From Phoronis australis (lineage: Eukaryota > Phoronida > Phoronidae), in NCBI GenBank assembly GCA_002633005.1, contig NMRA01000135.1, positions 185,115 to 249,114 of the forward strand: a stretch of DNA of 64,000 bases, in the 5' to 3' direction. Below the pieces are notes generated by a model that was not told the DNA's origin, searched no databases, and saw only the letters and a list, made by a program, of their open reading frames with translations. Positions 11,201-22,193 of this stretch are shown piece by piece. How positions within the stretch are numbered: position 1 is the stretch's first letter; each line of letters opens with the position of its first letter. The translations under genes were made by a program, and so were the position numbers.

Positions 11201-14200
11201 GGTTTTGATATGTTAGTTTGCAGAAAAGTAAAGTCTCTAACCATGCTGTGGAAAATTAGTTTAATGAAATATTTAAAACTTTTTGTTTTCTACAGATCGC
11301 TCGCATTATTTGAACAAGAAGACATCAATATTTATGCTGAGAGAGCCTTAGTGTTGATCAAAATTGCCTCCACTTTAAAGGTAAGTTAACATGCTAAAGA
11401 TAAGTTAACATGCTAAAGGTAAGTTAACATGCTAAAAATAAGTTAACATGCTAAAGATAAGTTAACATGCTAAAGGTAAGTTAACATGCTAAAGATAAGT
11501 TAACTTGCTAAAGATAAGTTAACATGCTAAAGATAAGTTAACATGCTAAAGATAAGTTAACATGCTAAAGATAAGTTAACATGCTAAAGGTAAGTTAACA
11601 TGCTAAAGGTAAGTTAACATGCTAAAGGTAAGTTAACATGCTAAAGGTAAGTTAACATGCTAAAGATAAGTTAACATGCTAAAGATAAGTTAACATGCTA
11701 AAGATAAGTTAACATGCTAAAGATAAGTTAACATGCTAAAGGTAAGTTAACATGATGTTTGTTTATTTATTTATTTATTTATTATTGTGATATTTAAAAT
11801 GAGGGTGGCCTCTTCAGTGACAGCACTGCTTTCCAAGAGGGCCCTCAAATCAATGTAGTCAGCATGCTGGACAGGTGCTGTTAGTCAAAAATACCCAGTG
11901 CTATCATTCTTTTATTTCACATTGACTTAACTGTAATTTTTCTCAATTCTGCTTCTGACAAACCATTCGGCCCAAAGGTCAGAGATGATGGAAATTGCAT
12001 TTAAGTGTAGTTGCTGTAATGCAATGTAATACAGTTGTTTCATTTTGTCACATTTTTAATTACGTTGAATTTAACAGTCACTTTGAAATAACTTGCACAC
12101 TCCAACGGGCATATCCTCAACCCCTGTGTGCAGTGTTGCCTTCATTCTGTTTCTCAAAGACCCACTGGTAGGTGGATTCAAATGCCTGAAATTTTATGGA
12201 TCATTGTTAGGTTACATTTGGGCCTGGTTGCATAAATTTGAAAGTTTTACGCTGGATAACAACAATCGCATTACACTTTTGTGCATCATGCTCCTGTTGT
12301 TGAACAATGCATTTGATGTCGTCACGTGACAATCCAAATTACCCATTGAAAATAGTTTATAGTTTGTTGCATCCCAGCTCTGATATGGAAATCATGCTAG
12401 CCATGAAGTGAAAAACAAATTATAATTTTATTAATGAGATATTTGATGAAATTTAATTTCAGTGCATGTATTTCTAAAAGAATTACTCTAAAATTCTACG
12501 ATTATCATTATCGTTATTTTTTTTCTTTATCATTATCTTTATCATCATTATCACTATCATAATTATCACTATCATCATTATCTTTATCATCATTATCATC
12601 ATTATCATTATCATAATTATCACTATCATCATTATCTTTATAATTATTATCTTTATCATCATTATCTTTATAATTATTATCTTTATAATTATTACACCTT
12701 TATTGTTGTTAATTAAAGTCAGCTGATATTAACATGTTCCGGTTATCACGTAGGGTAAAACCTCCTTAGATTTAAAGAAAAATAATGGTCAAAATTGTTA
12801 TTGTTTGATTTTTCAAATGCTCACTGTATTGCCAAAAATGTAAAAAAATGTGTTTTTTGATGACAGCGGTACTGCATGAAGTTTTCTAACAATCAACTTT
12901 GTTTAATCTTATTGAAAATTTTGATGAAATGAATTTCTATTGTTCCCCCATATTGTGTTCTAAATTGAAGCAACTTAACCGAAGTTCCCATTCTCAATTT
13001 CATCTCAGGTCAGACTTTCTGAAAACAACGAGAAATTGGACTCGAGTGCTATGAAGAAATGGTTGTCAAATGAACAGCAGAAAGTTGCAGAAGACCTTCT
13101 GAGATGTTTAGATGTATGCCAAAGGCACACAGGTACTCCCATTACATTGTCTTGTTCATTGTTTGGTTTTGGTGTTTCTGATTGGTGGGAGGATGTTATG
13201 AAGAGCGAGCTATCATCAGGATCACTATTTCAAGCCTATCTTGAAACTTGGAAATAAAATTTAAGATGTAAAAGGTGATAGTGTCAGTACATATTATACT
13301 AAAATTGCTAGAAGCTCTCTGTGTGTGCCCGGCCTTTTTCAGGGTTACTCAACAGAACACTTTTTACCATCATTTGGTGATGGTTATTTTTATTCATCTA
13401 GGTAAATTACTAAATGCGAAATTTTGTAAATCACAAACTTCTGGAAACTTAGAGTACTATTTTCCCCAACGTTGCGGAGCTGCCTGGCTTCTCTTACTGA
13501 GGGTTGACGACTGACTGGTTCCTGTGAAGACTGTGTCGCCCTCTGCCGGTGTTCATAGACAACAACTGCAAGGCCCTGAACCGTGAGTGAGACAACTTAA
13601 ATCTGCCATCTCCCAGTCTGTTCAGAGGCTGTGTAGTTGAAAACTAAGAATGCCTTTTTAAATAGACACAGAGGAGTCAGATTTCAGCTGTCTGACTCAT
13701 GACCAATGGCAATGCTGTTGTTTTCAAGGAACACTTGCAGAGCGCAGTGTTATTTTCTTGGGAACCAGTCAATCATCAACCCAGGTAGCCTCATGTCGGA
13801 GAAATATTACAGTAGGTTTCCAGAAATTTGTGATTTATAATTTTTCTTATTTACTTATCTGGTTTATATGTTATCATTAAGACTAGTCCCTTATGTTGCT
13901 TCGTTTTATTTCGGTTGACTTGGAATGTCAGTCTTTACATTGACTTTCAAGGGAACTCAAATATCGAGTTTCGTATACTTTTGCATTTGTAAAGACTACT
14001 GTAGGCTTATCTTGTGTGGTTTTTTGCTGAAAAAGCTTTGATTGTTAAACGGTTTTCTTACAATTGTCATTTTCTCAGAAGATTTTTTTTCTAGTGTGTT
14101 CTCTACTTCTTTTTTCATAAACGACATTTCTTGGCAAACTCTTGGCAGGTGGCTGGAGTAAGCATGTGCTTAGTTCAATATTGCATACTACAAGGAGAGA

Positions 14201-14572
14201 TGTGTATAAGAAACGAATTGCAGCGCCCAAGAAAGACAGTTTAGTTTATTGTGAAAGAATTGTGCTTATGACAAAAAGCTTTGTTACTCCAATACTATTG
14301 CAATTTATGAGGAAGACTGTCTACCTTGCTTAACACCGTAAGTCTTTTGATATATAAACAAAACATTGTACCAATTCCTGTGGATAGTTGACCAGGTGTT
14401 CCATTTTATTCCAGGAGCTCTCTTTTCTTTGACATCTTCTTCAAAGAACTATACTGCCATACTGGGATTGCTTCTCTACACTGACTTGATTGCATTGGCC
14501 TCAAAACGATTTGGTGTTGACTGTCAGTCCAACCTGGAAAGATTGTCGTCAGAAATTCTCAAGGTACCATAG
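8054..14572 (+). CDS. THADA: THADA-like tRNA methylation cofactor, C-terminal part
   Basis: Six plus-strand exons join without a phase error: 8054-8203, 10434-10539, 10926-11077, 11296-11380, 13009-13132 and 14415-14572, ending in TAG. They encode about 256 residues of helical, HEAT-like repeat. THADA is the animal counterpart of yeast Trm732. It works with the FTSJ1/Trm7 methyltransferase in 2'-O-methylation of tRNA position 32. Recognition rests on the 'LLEDENSEVRDEA' segment (family form 'LLQDED..VR..A') and the downstream 'LFEQEDINIYAE' segment (family form 'LF..E..N.YAE'). Full-length THADA is near 1,950 residues; here only the end is found. The C-terminal exon is read across a phase-1 intron at 13132. 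A candidate AATAAA lies at 15187. The family call is by eye. Confidence 0.72.
8780..9060. repeat. Diverged dispersed repeat, copy 2
   Basis: Direct-orientation relative of 2430-2710. It lies in the intron between the first two THADA-like exons seen. Confidence 0.5.
10172..10338. repeat. Two-copy tandem duplication (~80 bp) in a THADA-like intron
   Basis: The stretch from 'ttacgcattgcc' to 'cattttacgac' is repeated next to itself with a few changes and a short insertion. Shared landmarks are 'gacttgattt.aaaacagaaa' and 'ggaatatttagagac'. Confidence 0.8.
10434..10539 (+). CDS. THADA: THADA-like, 'LLEDE..EVRDEA' exon
   Basis: 106 nt after acceptor ctacaattgcag, donor gtagtt. It contains FATSLVLLEDENSEVRDEAT, the segment most diagnostic for THADA. 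It ends in phase 0. Confidence 0.75.
10926..11077 (+). CDS. THADA: THADA-like, helical exon
   Basis: 152 nt after acceptor ttttttctaccag, donor gtaggt. It reads from AASIQTSLAQRVLIDTL to AWKTLEESIVD with an amphipathic helical pattern, and ends with two bases of an Arg codon. Confidence 0.72.
11296..11380 (+). CDS. THADA: THADA-like, exon next to the duplicated donor
   Basis: 85 nt after acceptor ttgttttctacag. It reads (R)SLALFEQEDINIYAERAL then VLIKIASTLK. The donor AAAG|GTAAGT at 11380/11381 is the first of a 20-fold tandem array of itself. Use of any downstream copy would add an in-frame TAA at once (GTA AGT TAA). Confidence 0.75.
11381..11754 (+). repeat. 19-bp minisatellite that repeats the 5' splice site
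   Basis: The unit gtaagttaacatgctaaag starts at 11381 and recurs every 19 bp, giving 20 starts; the last, at 11742, is partial. Each unit junction recreates 'AAAG|GTAAGT', a near-ideal donor. Eight copies keep GT (11381, 11419, 11476, 11590, 11609, 11628, 11647, 11742). Twelve have AT at that place (11400, 11438, 11457, 11495, 11514, 11533, 11552, 11571, 11666, 11685, 11704, 11723), which should not work as a donor. Two other point variants exist: an A before 11438 and an 'acttg' at 11495. Confidence 0.97.
11756..11786. repeat. (TTTA)n microsatellite
   Basis: A short run of tttattta units directly follows the 19-bp array. Confidence 0.8.
12216..12345 (+). mobile_element. MITE-like fragment related to 58610-58755
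   Basis: The block 'gggcctggttgcataaa', then 'acgctggataac', then 'gttgaacaatgca' matches the reverse complement of 58630-58755. It lies inside the fourth THADA-like intron seen here. Confidence 0.5.
12500..12697. repeat. (ATTATC)n-type microsatellite
   Basis: About 200 bp of imperfect atc/att trinucleotide repeat (attatcatcattatc and ctttataattatt variants) in the intron before exon 13009. Confidence 0.9.
13009..13132 (+). CDS. THADA: THADA-like, penultimate exon
   Basis: 124 nt after acceptor catctcag, encoding VRLSENNEKLDSSAMKKWLS and on to LDVCQRHT. The donor gtactc is moderate. Reading on instead gives a stop at 13255-13257 after 42 more codons, which could be an alternative short end. 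The spliced version is preferred because the phase-1 junction fits the exon at 14415. Confidence 0.68.
14415..14572 (+). CDS. THADA: THADA-like, terminal exon
   Basis: It starts after acceptor ccattttattccag and adds GALFSLTSSSKNYTAILGLL to the previous exon. It ends LERLSSEILKVP and TAG. The long hydrophobic helix and the fitting phase support it. Confidence 0.68.
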
Positions 14573-17500
14573 GCTTTAAAAGGACTCATTTTTAGCTGGA
14601 AAAAGTGTGTCTGCAAAGAATAGTATTGATTCATATCCAGTTAAATAAGGGTGAAAAATGCATTGAACTGGCATTAAGTCCATGCATTCTGCCAAACATT
14701 TTGGTTTGTGCTTTACTCAGTTTAGAAGTGTGGGCGTGGTATGTCAAAGAAATCACACTTTCTTTGATAAAGGAACATTTTGCTGAATAATGGGTATTTT
14801 TTGTCATGCGTTTAGTCTTGAAATTAGTTTTGTAGAACTGACATCAATGTACAGAAACAAGTTTGGTTCAAAGGTCTTTGACATTGTAAAAAGCTGCTCA
14901 GTTTAGTTTCTTTTGGTGAGGTGTTTATGCTTTTACTTCTCATGGAGACTTGGACAGGCTGAACAATGAAGAAATATTTCGCACGCAGGGAAAAGCCATG
15001 AAAAATGAATGATAAAAACAAAACTCAATGTGCATTACATGAGATTGACAGAAAAACATTATTTTGCGAATCATATTGCAGGTTCTTTTATTCTTTTATG
15101 CTTGGCAACAATCACTTTAGCAAGTCTACTTTTTGTTTGGAAACAACTTACAGTACTCCTGAAAAAATTGTGGCAAATTCATGGAAAATAAAAACCTAAA
15201 AATGAGTGGGACCATGGAGGAATTCATGTTGAAACATTTTATACTGCCAATTTGTTATGGTGAAATCTCACCGATTTCGGACAAAAATATTTCCAAAGCT
15301 TTTTTGTTGAGAATAATCCTAATTCCTCAAAACATTTGTCTGGTTGTAACTTTAGCGTACATTGTACAAGACAAATGTAATCTGACAAAATACCGTGTCC
15401 CCGTCATGACGACTAATTCTGTTACCAACAAAAATGACTGTTAATAACTATTCGGGTTGCAAAATTCTAATTATAGCGTGGCTTATCCACCCTGTTAATT
15501 CCCGTTCATTCTCAGTCACAAAGAAGACTACTCCTACGATGAATTAGGCTTTTGCCCAGCTATCACCAGGGTAATTCCGGTTAATTTTGTCTGTATAATG
15601 TTGGCTTGTACTGTAACTTAAATGATTGGTAAAATTTTATCGTTAATAGAGTTGCAGTCTTTAGTTCACTCTGATGGGGCAAATTTGTTGCATCTAAAAA
15701 TGAAACGTTTGCTTTTCCATAGATGTCACCAGATGTATCATTCAAATCTACTGTATTTTTTCAGCTTGAAAACGTTCACAGTGGAATTCAATGGGCCCTC
15801 AAGAAGTGAATTGGTTCACGAATCAACCTTATAAAATATGTCATCCAGTTTTGGGATTCTACATGTGTCTGTGTTACTTGAAATTAGTCTTCAATAAAGT
15901 TTTTTATTTTTAAAAATGCATTTTCTTATGCATCCCACTCATTATAGTAAACCAGAAAATGACATAAATAGTCTTTATGCATGGAAACTCACAGAAAAGG
16001 ATGAAAAGAGGAAATCACAAAAGATGAAAAGGGCAAATACTTGTGGGAAATTCCATAATAGCAAGTTGTATGGTCTCCTCACACATTTGAATATCCTTGG
16101 TAACGATCATTAGTAAGCTTGATTTTTGTGTGAAAAATGAAAATTGTTTCCTTGAGAAACCAGGTTAAGTTGTCAGAAAGTGGGCCATTCGGACGTTTCT
16201 CTTCAGGGCCATAAGGTTAGCACTTGACAAATGTAGTTGGCAAATAATGAAACTGGCTACTCCAAATCGTTGAGTTGCTAATGCCGGAATATTTTTTGCT
16301 TCTTCTGTAATGATTAATCCATTATTAAAGGGAGTAAATCAACCTAAAGTTGTGCAAATGAGGTTCTAAGTTGAAATATTTGATGACCAGTTGAAAAATT
16401 GATTATGCATTTGAAGAGAAATCACGTTGGGTCCCTGCGTCCTGATGGTAAAGTGTTACATAATGAACAGTGAGATGAGTTCACCTATTCTGGGATTGGC
16501 TATTCACTTATTCTTCAATGTTGCTAGCAGAGTGGCCACCAAAGAACACAGCTTTACCATTATTGACATTGATACTAATCCTTGCTTGAAACTGCGTGAA
16601 GCCATTCACATTCAGTGTTTAGAAATGCTCTCACTCACTGCATAGGTTTCCTATGAGTCGTTGACAATGTTACACTGAGTTGTGATTTACTGATTGCTAG
16701 CCAATCCTGTTTTGGTATTTTTGTCTGTTTTGGAATTTTCTGTGTATTATACTTGTGGCCATCCTGGCATCCATTCTCGGAATACAGCTTGACAATCATG
16801 AGTGGATGTTTTACCCCTGAAACATCATGTCGCTACATCTTAGAAAAGTTGTTGTCTTTATTCGAACTTTACTGCATTGTATCTATTGTTAGATCATATT
16901 CTTATACAGAGCAAACCAATACCTGGGCACCTTAGAAAATGAGTGAGGTCTGTCCTTAGATCATAGTTATGAAACACCTTATCTGGGACATTCGGTATGG
17001 TCGATCGCTACAATTAATTTACCCGACTGGGACACCTATTCCGCTTGCCATGAGACAAACCCTACGCTAACATTTTGGGTTTTTGTTGCCCCAACGCCTA
17101 AGCGAGACTGTGACTAACCCCGTCATAATCGATTCGTAAATTAATGCTCGTTGCTCAGCCGGGATGTTGAAGAAAATCTATTCGTTAATTTCTCATATAA
17201 TTTTGAAAACTCAAAGACGGCTTATATTTACTTTTGAAAATGGTCATTTTGGTCTTTTGCCTAAGTAAGTGTTCGTTTGTTTACTTTGAAACTCGCGCGC
17301 AACAGACGTGTTCAAGTTGGTTTACAGCCACTGGGTCGCGGCCGGAGTTGAGGCCAACTGCACTGAGCCTTTTGCGGGGATTAAATTAGTAGTCTATTGG
17401 ACCACGCGCGGATCCTGCAAAACTTTTTGCTGAAAAAGTGCCGTCTAACCGCAGTTTTTGGTACACGGCTGCGGGCACCATGTCATACGAACTAACCCCG

Positions 17501-18450
17501 GCCTGCCACCGGGGAGGGGCCGCCGGAATAGTCCTTAATGTCTACATCAGTGGCTCTTGCCTTACATTTTTTGTACCGGCATTTGTGAAAAAGTGCATGT
17601 CAAAGACGATCCTCTCTACGGTTTCTGAGAGAGAGAGAAACTTTTATTTTGAATCATATACCGTAAAACATACATTGTTATGTGACTGGGTGGCTAGCAA
17701 AGACATGGGCCGCTATAGATATTAACAATTAAGAAGAACAGTTTTAATAACAACCGAAAAAGTACATCTACAATGAAATAAGATACAATGCAAGTTTATT
17801 TAAAACGTAAATTAAATGCATTTTACAAAGAATTAAACACGGAAACTATTGATACAAGGGAGGTCGCACGGCAGTTGAAAAAGCGTAAGATGTAAGACAA
17901 GTGATCACGATTACTTCAATTAGAACATGCATAACAATGTAGAACGTTACACTGAGACCTGTAAGTGCTTCATATGTATTTTTAAATACATGGAGAACCC
18001 ATGTAAACTATGCGTGTCGATTTTGTTTGTTACATAGTCTCGGAAGGATACAGTTGCTTATTAGATTCGGTATTTTGAACATTAATGAATTTTCAAAACT
18101 TTTTCTGTTGTAGGTGGGCAGTTTTAAGGATAGGTTGTAGACCGCTTATTCTAGGAGGATCTTCAATCTTGGTGACTGATGGAATTGGAAAAAAATTGTT
18201 CCTAAAAGTGAATAGGCTATTGATTATGTTTGAATTTGCAAAAGAATTTTAGGAAAGCTTGGTTAAATATGTCGTCAAGAAGAAGTGTTTTGATTTCCCG
18301 CAAATTGGTTCTGTGTGAAAAAAACGAAGTAAAGTTTCTCAAAGCTTTTTTTCTGCAGAAGTTATAATCTCGTACAATAATTGAACCTTTGGGCAATGAA
18401 AAGCTTCAAAATAGACAACACTGTCAAGTAAACAAGTTAGTTTTCAAATA
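14573..18450. other. Intergenic: no gene seen
   Basis: It contains the second copy of the 3030 repeat family at 15390-15610, AATAAA motifs at 15187 and near 15892, and a GC-richer patch at 17280-17560. Short open frames show no recognisable motif or splice structure. Confidence 0.5.
15390..15610. repeat. Diverged dispersed repeat, second family, copy 2
   Basis: Direct-orientation relative of 3030-3250. Confidence 0.5.
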
Positions 18451-18520
18451 GACAGGTTATTTGGTTCAGTTTTGACAAAAAGATAGGTTATTTGGATAAA
18501 TTTTGACAAACAGACAGGTT
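18451..18520. repeat. 31-bp tandem repeat, 2.3 copies
   Basis: Units start at 18451, 18482 and 18513 with 'ga(c/t)aggttatttgg' and continue to 'ttttgacaaa'. The array abuts the left end of the foldback-like element. Confidence 0.8.
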
Positions 18521-18532
18521 GAACTCCCATAT

Positions 18533-19350
18533 ACTCTGGGAGCCAGGGTGTTGAGCCTGGTTTTGCCGGATTAAGTTTTTTTTTTGCTGTTTCATATAAC
18601 CATGATTTAAGGGGGTGACCGTTCGCAAACCTTGAGCATTTTTTCAATATGCAAATTAATGTCGCCATAATGCAAAATTCTATTTTTGCTTATAATATCC
18701 TTACCAAGCACTTCTGCAGCCCGATAATTTTGACTTTTTTCATGGTCAATAATTTATAGTGCAAGTTTTTAGGTGAATACATTGTCAATTTTCATAATTT
18801 ATGCAAATTAAGACCGCCATTATGCAAGATTCTATTTTTGCTTATAATGTCCTTACCAAGGACTGCAACCAGATAATTTGATGTTTTTACCCATGTTTCA
18901 TGGTCAACGAATTTAATAGTGAAAGTTTTTGGGTGGATACATCGTCAATTTGCATAATTTATGCAAATTAAGGCCGTCATTATTCAAAATTCTTCTTGTG
19001 CTTATAGCTACTGTACCAGGCACCACAGATGATCCATTATGCTATTTGCACCTATATTCCTTTGGTCAGCCAGTTTAATGAAATCGCTTTGCATGTTGTT
19101 GCATGATAAATTAGCATAATTAATGCAAATTTGCAGAACTAATGCAAATTAACGGCACCATTATTCAAAATTCTACTTGTGCTTATAGCTACTTGTGTTT
19201 ATAGCTGCGGTACCAAGTACCAAGGACCACAGGTAAACTCTCATGATATTGAACCTATGTTCCTATGGTCAATTAGGTTAATGAAATCAGTTTGCCACTT
19301 GCATGATAAATTAGCATAATTTATGCAAATAAAGGCAGCCACTATCAAAA
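18533..19350 (+). repeat. Left inverted arm with ~4.5 tandem subrepeats
   Basis: Unit starts lie near 18640, 18798, 18955, 19117 and 19316 (partial), each at the 'ttatgcaaattaa' box. Units are 157-200 bp; the 19117 unit has an internal 'tgcaaatt' duplication. Confidence 0.85.
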
Positions 19351-19374
19351 AATTTCTTTCTAATCATCACTAGT

Positions 19375-20420
19375 ATGCAATAGGAGCGAGCTGGACACCG
19401 TGCGGAATTATAGATGGTGAGAGTGATTTGTTTATGGCATCTTTTTTCCATCCATAGTCTTCTGGATCTAGTGCTGGTGACATTCCACCACATGACTGAC
19501 TGGTAATGGGCTCTGTTTACGTTCACATTCTCTTTGAATGCCTTTGTTGTCGGTGACAGTTTGGGGCTGGACGTATATTTCTTGCCATTTCTCTTCCCCA
19601 TACCAGTAGTCTGGTTCATGACATCTTCCTGATTTTTTTCATTCCGTGACAGGCACACATACATTTAGTGGCCTGTTTCATGACATAAGAAAAATGTGCA
19701 TTAAAAGTGCTGATGGAAGACAGGTCATGTCCAGCCTTCAAAATTTTAACGATGGATCACTTTCCAACTTCATTTGTAGCATGCCAACGTGTTACACCCC
19801 TACTGCGCATGGGCAGGGAGACCTTCACAATATCGCTACATGTTAACTTTTTTGTCTACGACTGTTCTACGCTTACTGTTTTATTTCATGCTTGTAGAAT
19901 TTGAAGCTGTTCCTTGTCGTAGTAATGCACACGAAGGACAAATACATTTTTGTCATCCGAAACAACCTAAAATTTGTTAAGTTCATATGCACATTTCACG
20001 TCCTGTTGGACAATAGTGGAGCTAGCTTCTTCATGGGTTTGTCTCGATCTCCAATGTCTTTGTATTGTGTTAAGGGACAAGGATCTTCATCAGTGATTGC
20101 CTACTTGTGTTCCTAACGTACTGGCAGCCTTTCTCGAAGTCTGATAACATTGCCTGCCCCATGCTTATTGTTTCATGTACGTTAACTGTTGAAGTAGCAA
20201 GACACTGCTAATAATCACCACTGCGTCTTTGGGATGGACATTGGGATCCAGTAGATCGATGCTGGTATCTACTTTTGACAGATCCGCGCAATTTCTTGGG
20301 CATGTGCATCAAGACGTGCCTTACTTTCTTCCGATCTAATGTTACCGCTCTCCATCTCTCCAAGATCTGTTTCATTCTTGTAGGACAAATGGCAACTTGT
20401 GCCCAAAGCTTAAGATTCTC
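19375..20420 (-). pseudogene. Broken transposon-like coding relic inside the foldback element
   Basis: The minus strand holds ordered protein-like pieces separated by stops and frameshifts. A 5' piece contains EESKARLDAHAQEIARIC. One base out of frame, VDTSIDLLDPNVHPKDAVVI follows. A later piece contains LSPTTKAFKENV..RAHYQ, and another frame continues ALDPEDYGWKKDAINKSL. I recall 'P.D.YGW' and 'RA.YQ..IW' segments from multicopy uncharacterised proteins in invertebrate genomes, but I cannot name the family. At least three disruptions make it non-functional. Confidence 0.6.
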
Positions 20421-20659
20421 TTCTTTGAGGGCAATTCTCTAGTATTCCCTCACTACTATATTCGTACCTCACCAATGTGGTCCCTATAAACTAATTGCTC
20501 CGAGCCCCATTCCAGCATTCACCCAAGTCATTAAACTAATTTGCGTTTTTTCTATGCAGTGGGAGCGCAGGGCTAGAGGCAAAATCTAAGTTTGGAATTT
20601 AAAGTCTCAAACTGCAGAACAAAACACTACACAAAATATTTTCTTACTTCATCAAAAAA

Positions 20660-21890
20660 GAGACTCTGCAAATTTATCATGCTACCACCTGCAAACAGAT
20701 TTCATTAAATTCATTGACCACTGAAACATGGATGCAAATTATTAACCTCTGGTGTTTGATGCATCAGTTATAAGCACAAGCAGAATTTTGAATGTGGTAG
20801 TTGTAATTTGTGTAAATTATCAAAAACATGAGATAAATTCGAAAATAATCTACATGTAACGCCCATAAGGAAGTTAAGAGCAGAAACAATATTTGGAAAA
20901 GTGGTGTCCATTATTTGTATAAAATATGAAAATTCATCATGCAACAACTTGCAAACTGATATCACAGAAACATGGGTAAAGGAGTTAAAATAGCTTACTT
21001 GGGGTGCCTGGTACTTCAGCTATAAGCAAGAGTAGAATATTGAATAATGGCAGCCTTAATTTGCATATATTAAGCAAATTCACGATGCAACCACCAGCAA
21101 ACGACGTCCATTAAATTCACTGACCATGGAAGCATGCGTGAAAACAATAAAGTAACCTGTCTGCAGTGCTTGGTAAGGACGCTTTAAGCAACAAATAATT
21201 TGAATAGTGGTGGCCTTAATTTGCATTAATTATGCAAATTTATCATGCAACAATATGCAAACTTATTTCATTGAACTAATTGACCATAGAAACATAGGTA
21301 TAAATATTATAATTCACTTGTGATGATTGGTACCGCATCTATTAGAACAAGTTAAATTTTGAATAAAAGCGGCCTTAATTTGCATAAATTATGCAAATTG
21401 ACGATGTATCCACCCAAAAACGTTAAATATTAAATTCGTTGACCATGTAAACATGGGTGAAAGCATCAAAGTAACCTGCCTGCAGTGCTTGGTAAGGAAA
21501 TTATAAGCAAAAATAGAGTTTTGCATAATGGCGGTCATATTTTGCGTAAATTATGCAAATTGACAATGTATTCACCTAAAAACTTGCACTATTATTTTTT
21601 TGACCATGAAAACATGGATAAAAACGTCAAAATTATCTGGCTGCAGTATTTGGGAAAGGAAATCATAAGCAAAAATAGAATTTTGCCTAATGGCAACCTT
21701 AATTTGCATATTTTAAAAAATGCTCAAGAGTTGCGAACGGTCACCTCCCTAAATCATGATAAGCTATGCCTAGGTTACATGAAACGGCAAAGAAAAAACT
21801 TTACGCCTAGGTTACATGAAACAGCAAAGAAAAAACTTTACCGGCAAACCAGGTTAAGTAAAAAAAAACAGCATTTGGCTCCCGGACTAA
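20660..21890 (-). repeat. Right inverted arm with ~6-7 tandem subrepeats
   Basis: The same unit as the left arm in reverse complement. Boxes of the 'taatttgcataaattatgcaaatt' type fall near 20805, 21053, 21219, 21378, 21539 and 21701. The outer end carries an extra direct duplication of 'cctaggttacatgaaac'.. near 21768 and 21808. Confidence 0.85.
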
Positions 21891-22161
21891 TAGTGTTATA
21901 CCAAAATGTAAATGTGATAATATTAGATCATTGTAAATCATTAGGAGTGTGTGAGCATACTATTGCAAGACAATTTAGGACAAACAACCGGTTGTCTTGA
22001 CATTTATACCCAAGAGAGAACACTAGCCAGAGTGTACTCTACGCCGGACGGTAGTGCGGTCATAGACTATAATAGTGTAGTCAAATATTTTTGTGTAAGA
22101 GGCCTGAATGGATGTCCTGAAGACTGCTCGAGGTTACGACACAACGTAAGGTCACGGACAA

Positions 22162-22193
22162 CCAATAAAATTTCACAACTGTTGATGACGTCA
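22162..22193 (+). promoter_or_regulatory. CCAAT box and CRE upstream of the SLC25A29-like start
   Basis: CCAAT is at 22162-22166 and a full palindromic CRE, TGACGTCA, is at 22186-22193. They lie ~420 bp upstream of the start codon. The motifs are seen; their use as a promoter is inferred. Confidence 0.45.

Larger units (their letters stand above)
18533..21890. mobile_element. Foldback-like element with long subrepeat-built inverted arms
   Basis: The outer ~200 bp of each side are inverted copies. 'gggagcca', 'cctggttttgccgg', 'ttgctgtttcat', 'ggtgaccgttcgcaa' and 'gagcatttttt' run inward from 18537 and, reverse-complemented, inward from 21884. Inside that, each arm is a tandem array of ~160-bp units marked by 'tgcataatttatgcaaatt', 'ttattcaaaattct', 'gcttata' and 'catggtca'. 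The arms are ~0.8 kb (left) and ~1.2 kb (right) and flank ~1.3 kb of unique sequence with a broken coding relic. The architecture recalls Drosophila FB and sea-urchin TU foldback elements. Target-site duplication was not resolved. Confidence 0.8.

Noticed and set aside
11381-11754. CRISPR-like array
   Set aside because: There are no spacers; units are contiguous 19-mers, so it is a minisatellite in an animal intron.
21485-22000. 171-codon plus-strand open frame
   Set aside because: It runs through the right arm of the foldback element; the sequence is inverted subrepeat and its length is a by-product of the repeat unit.
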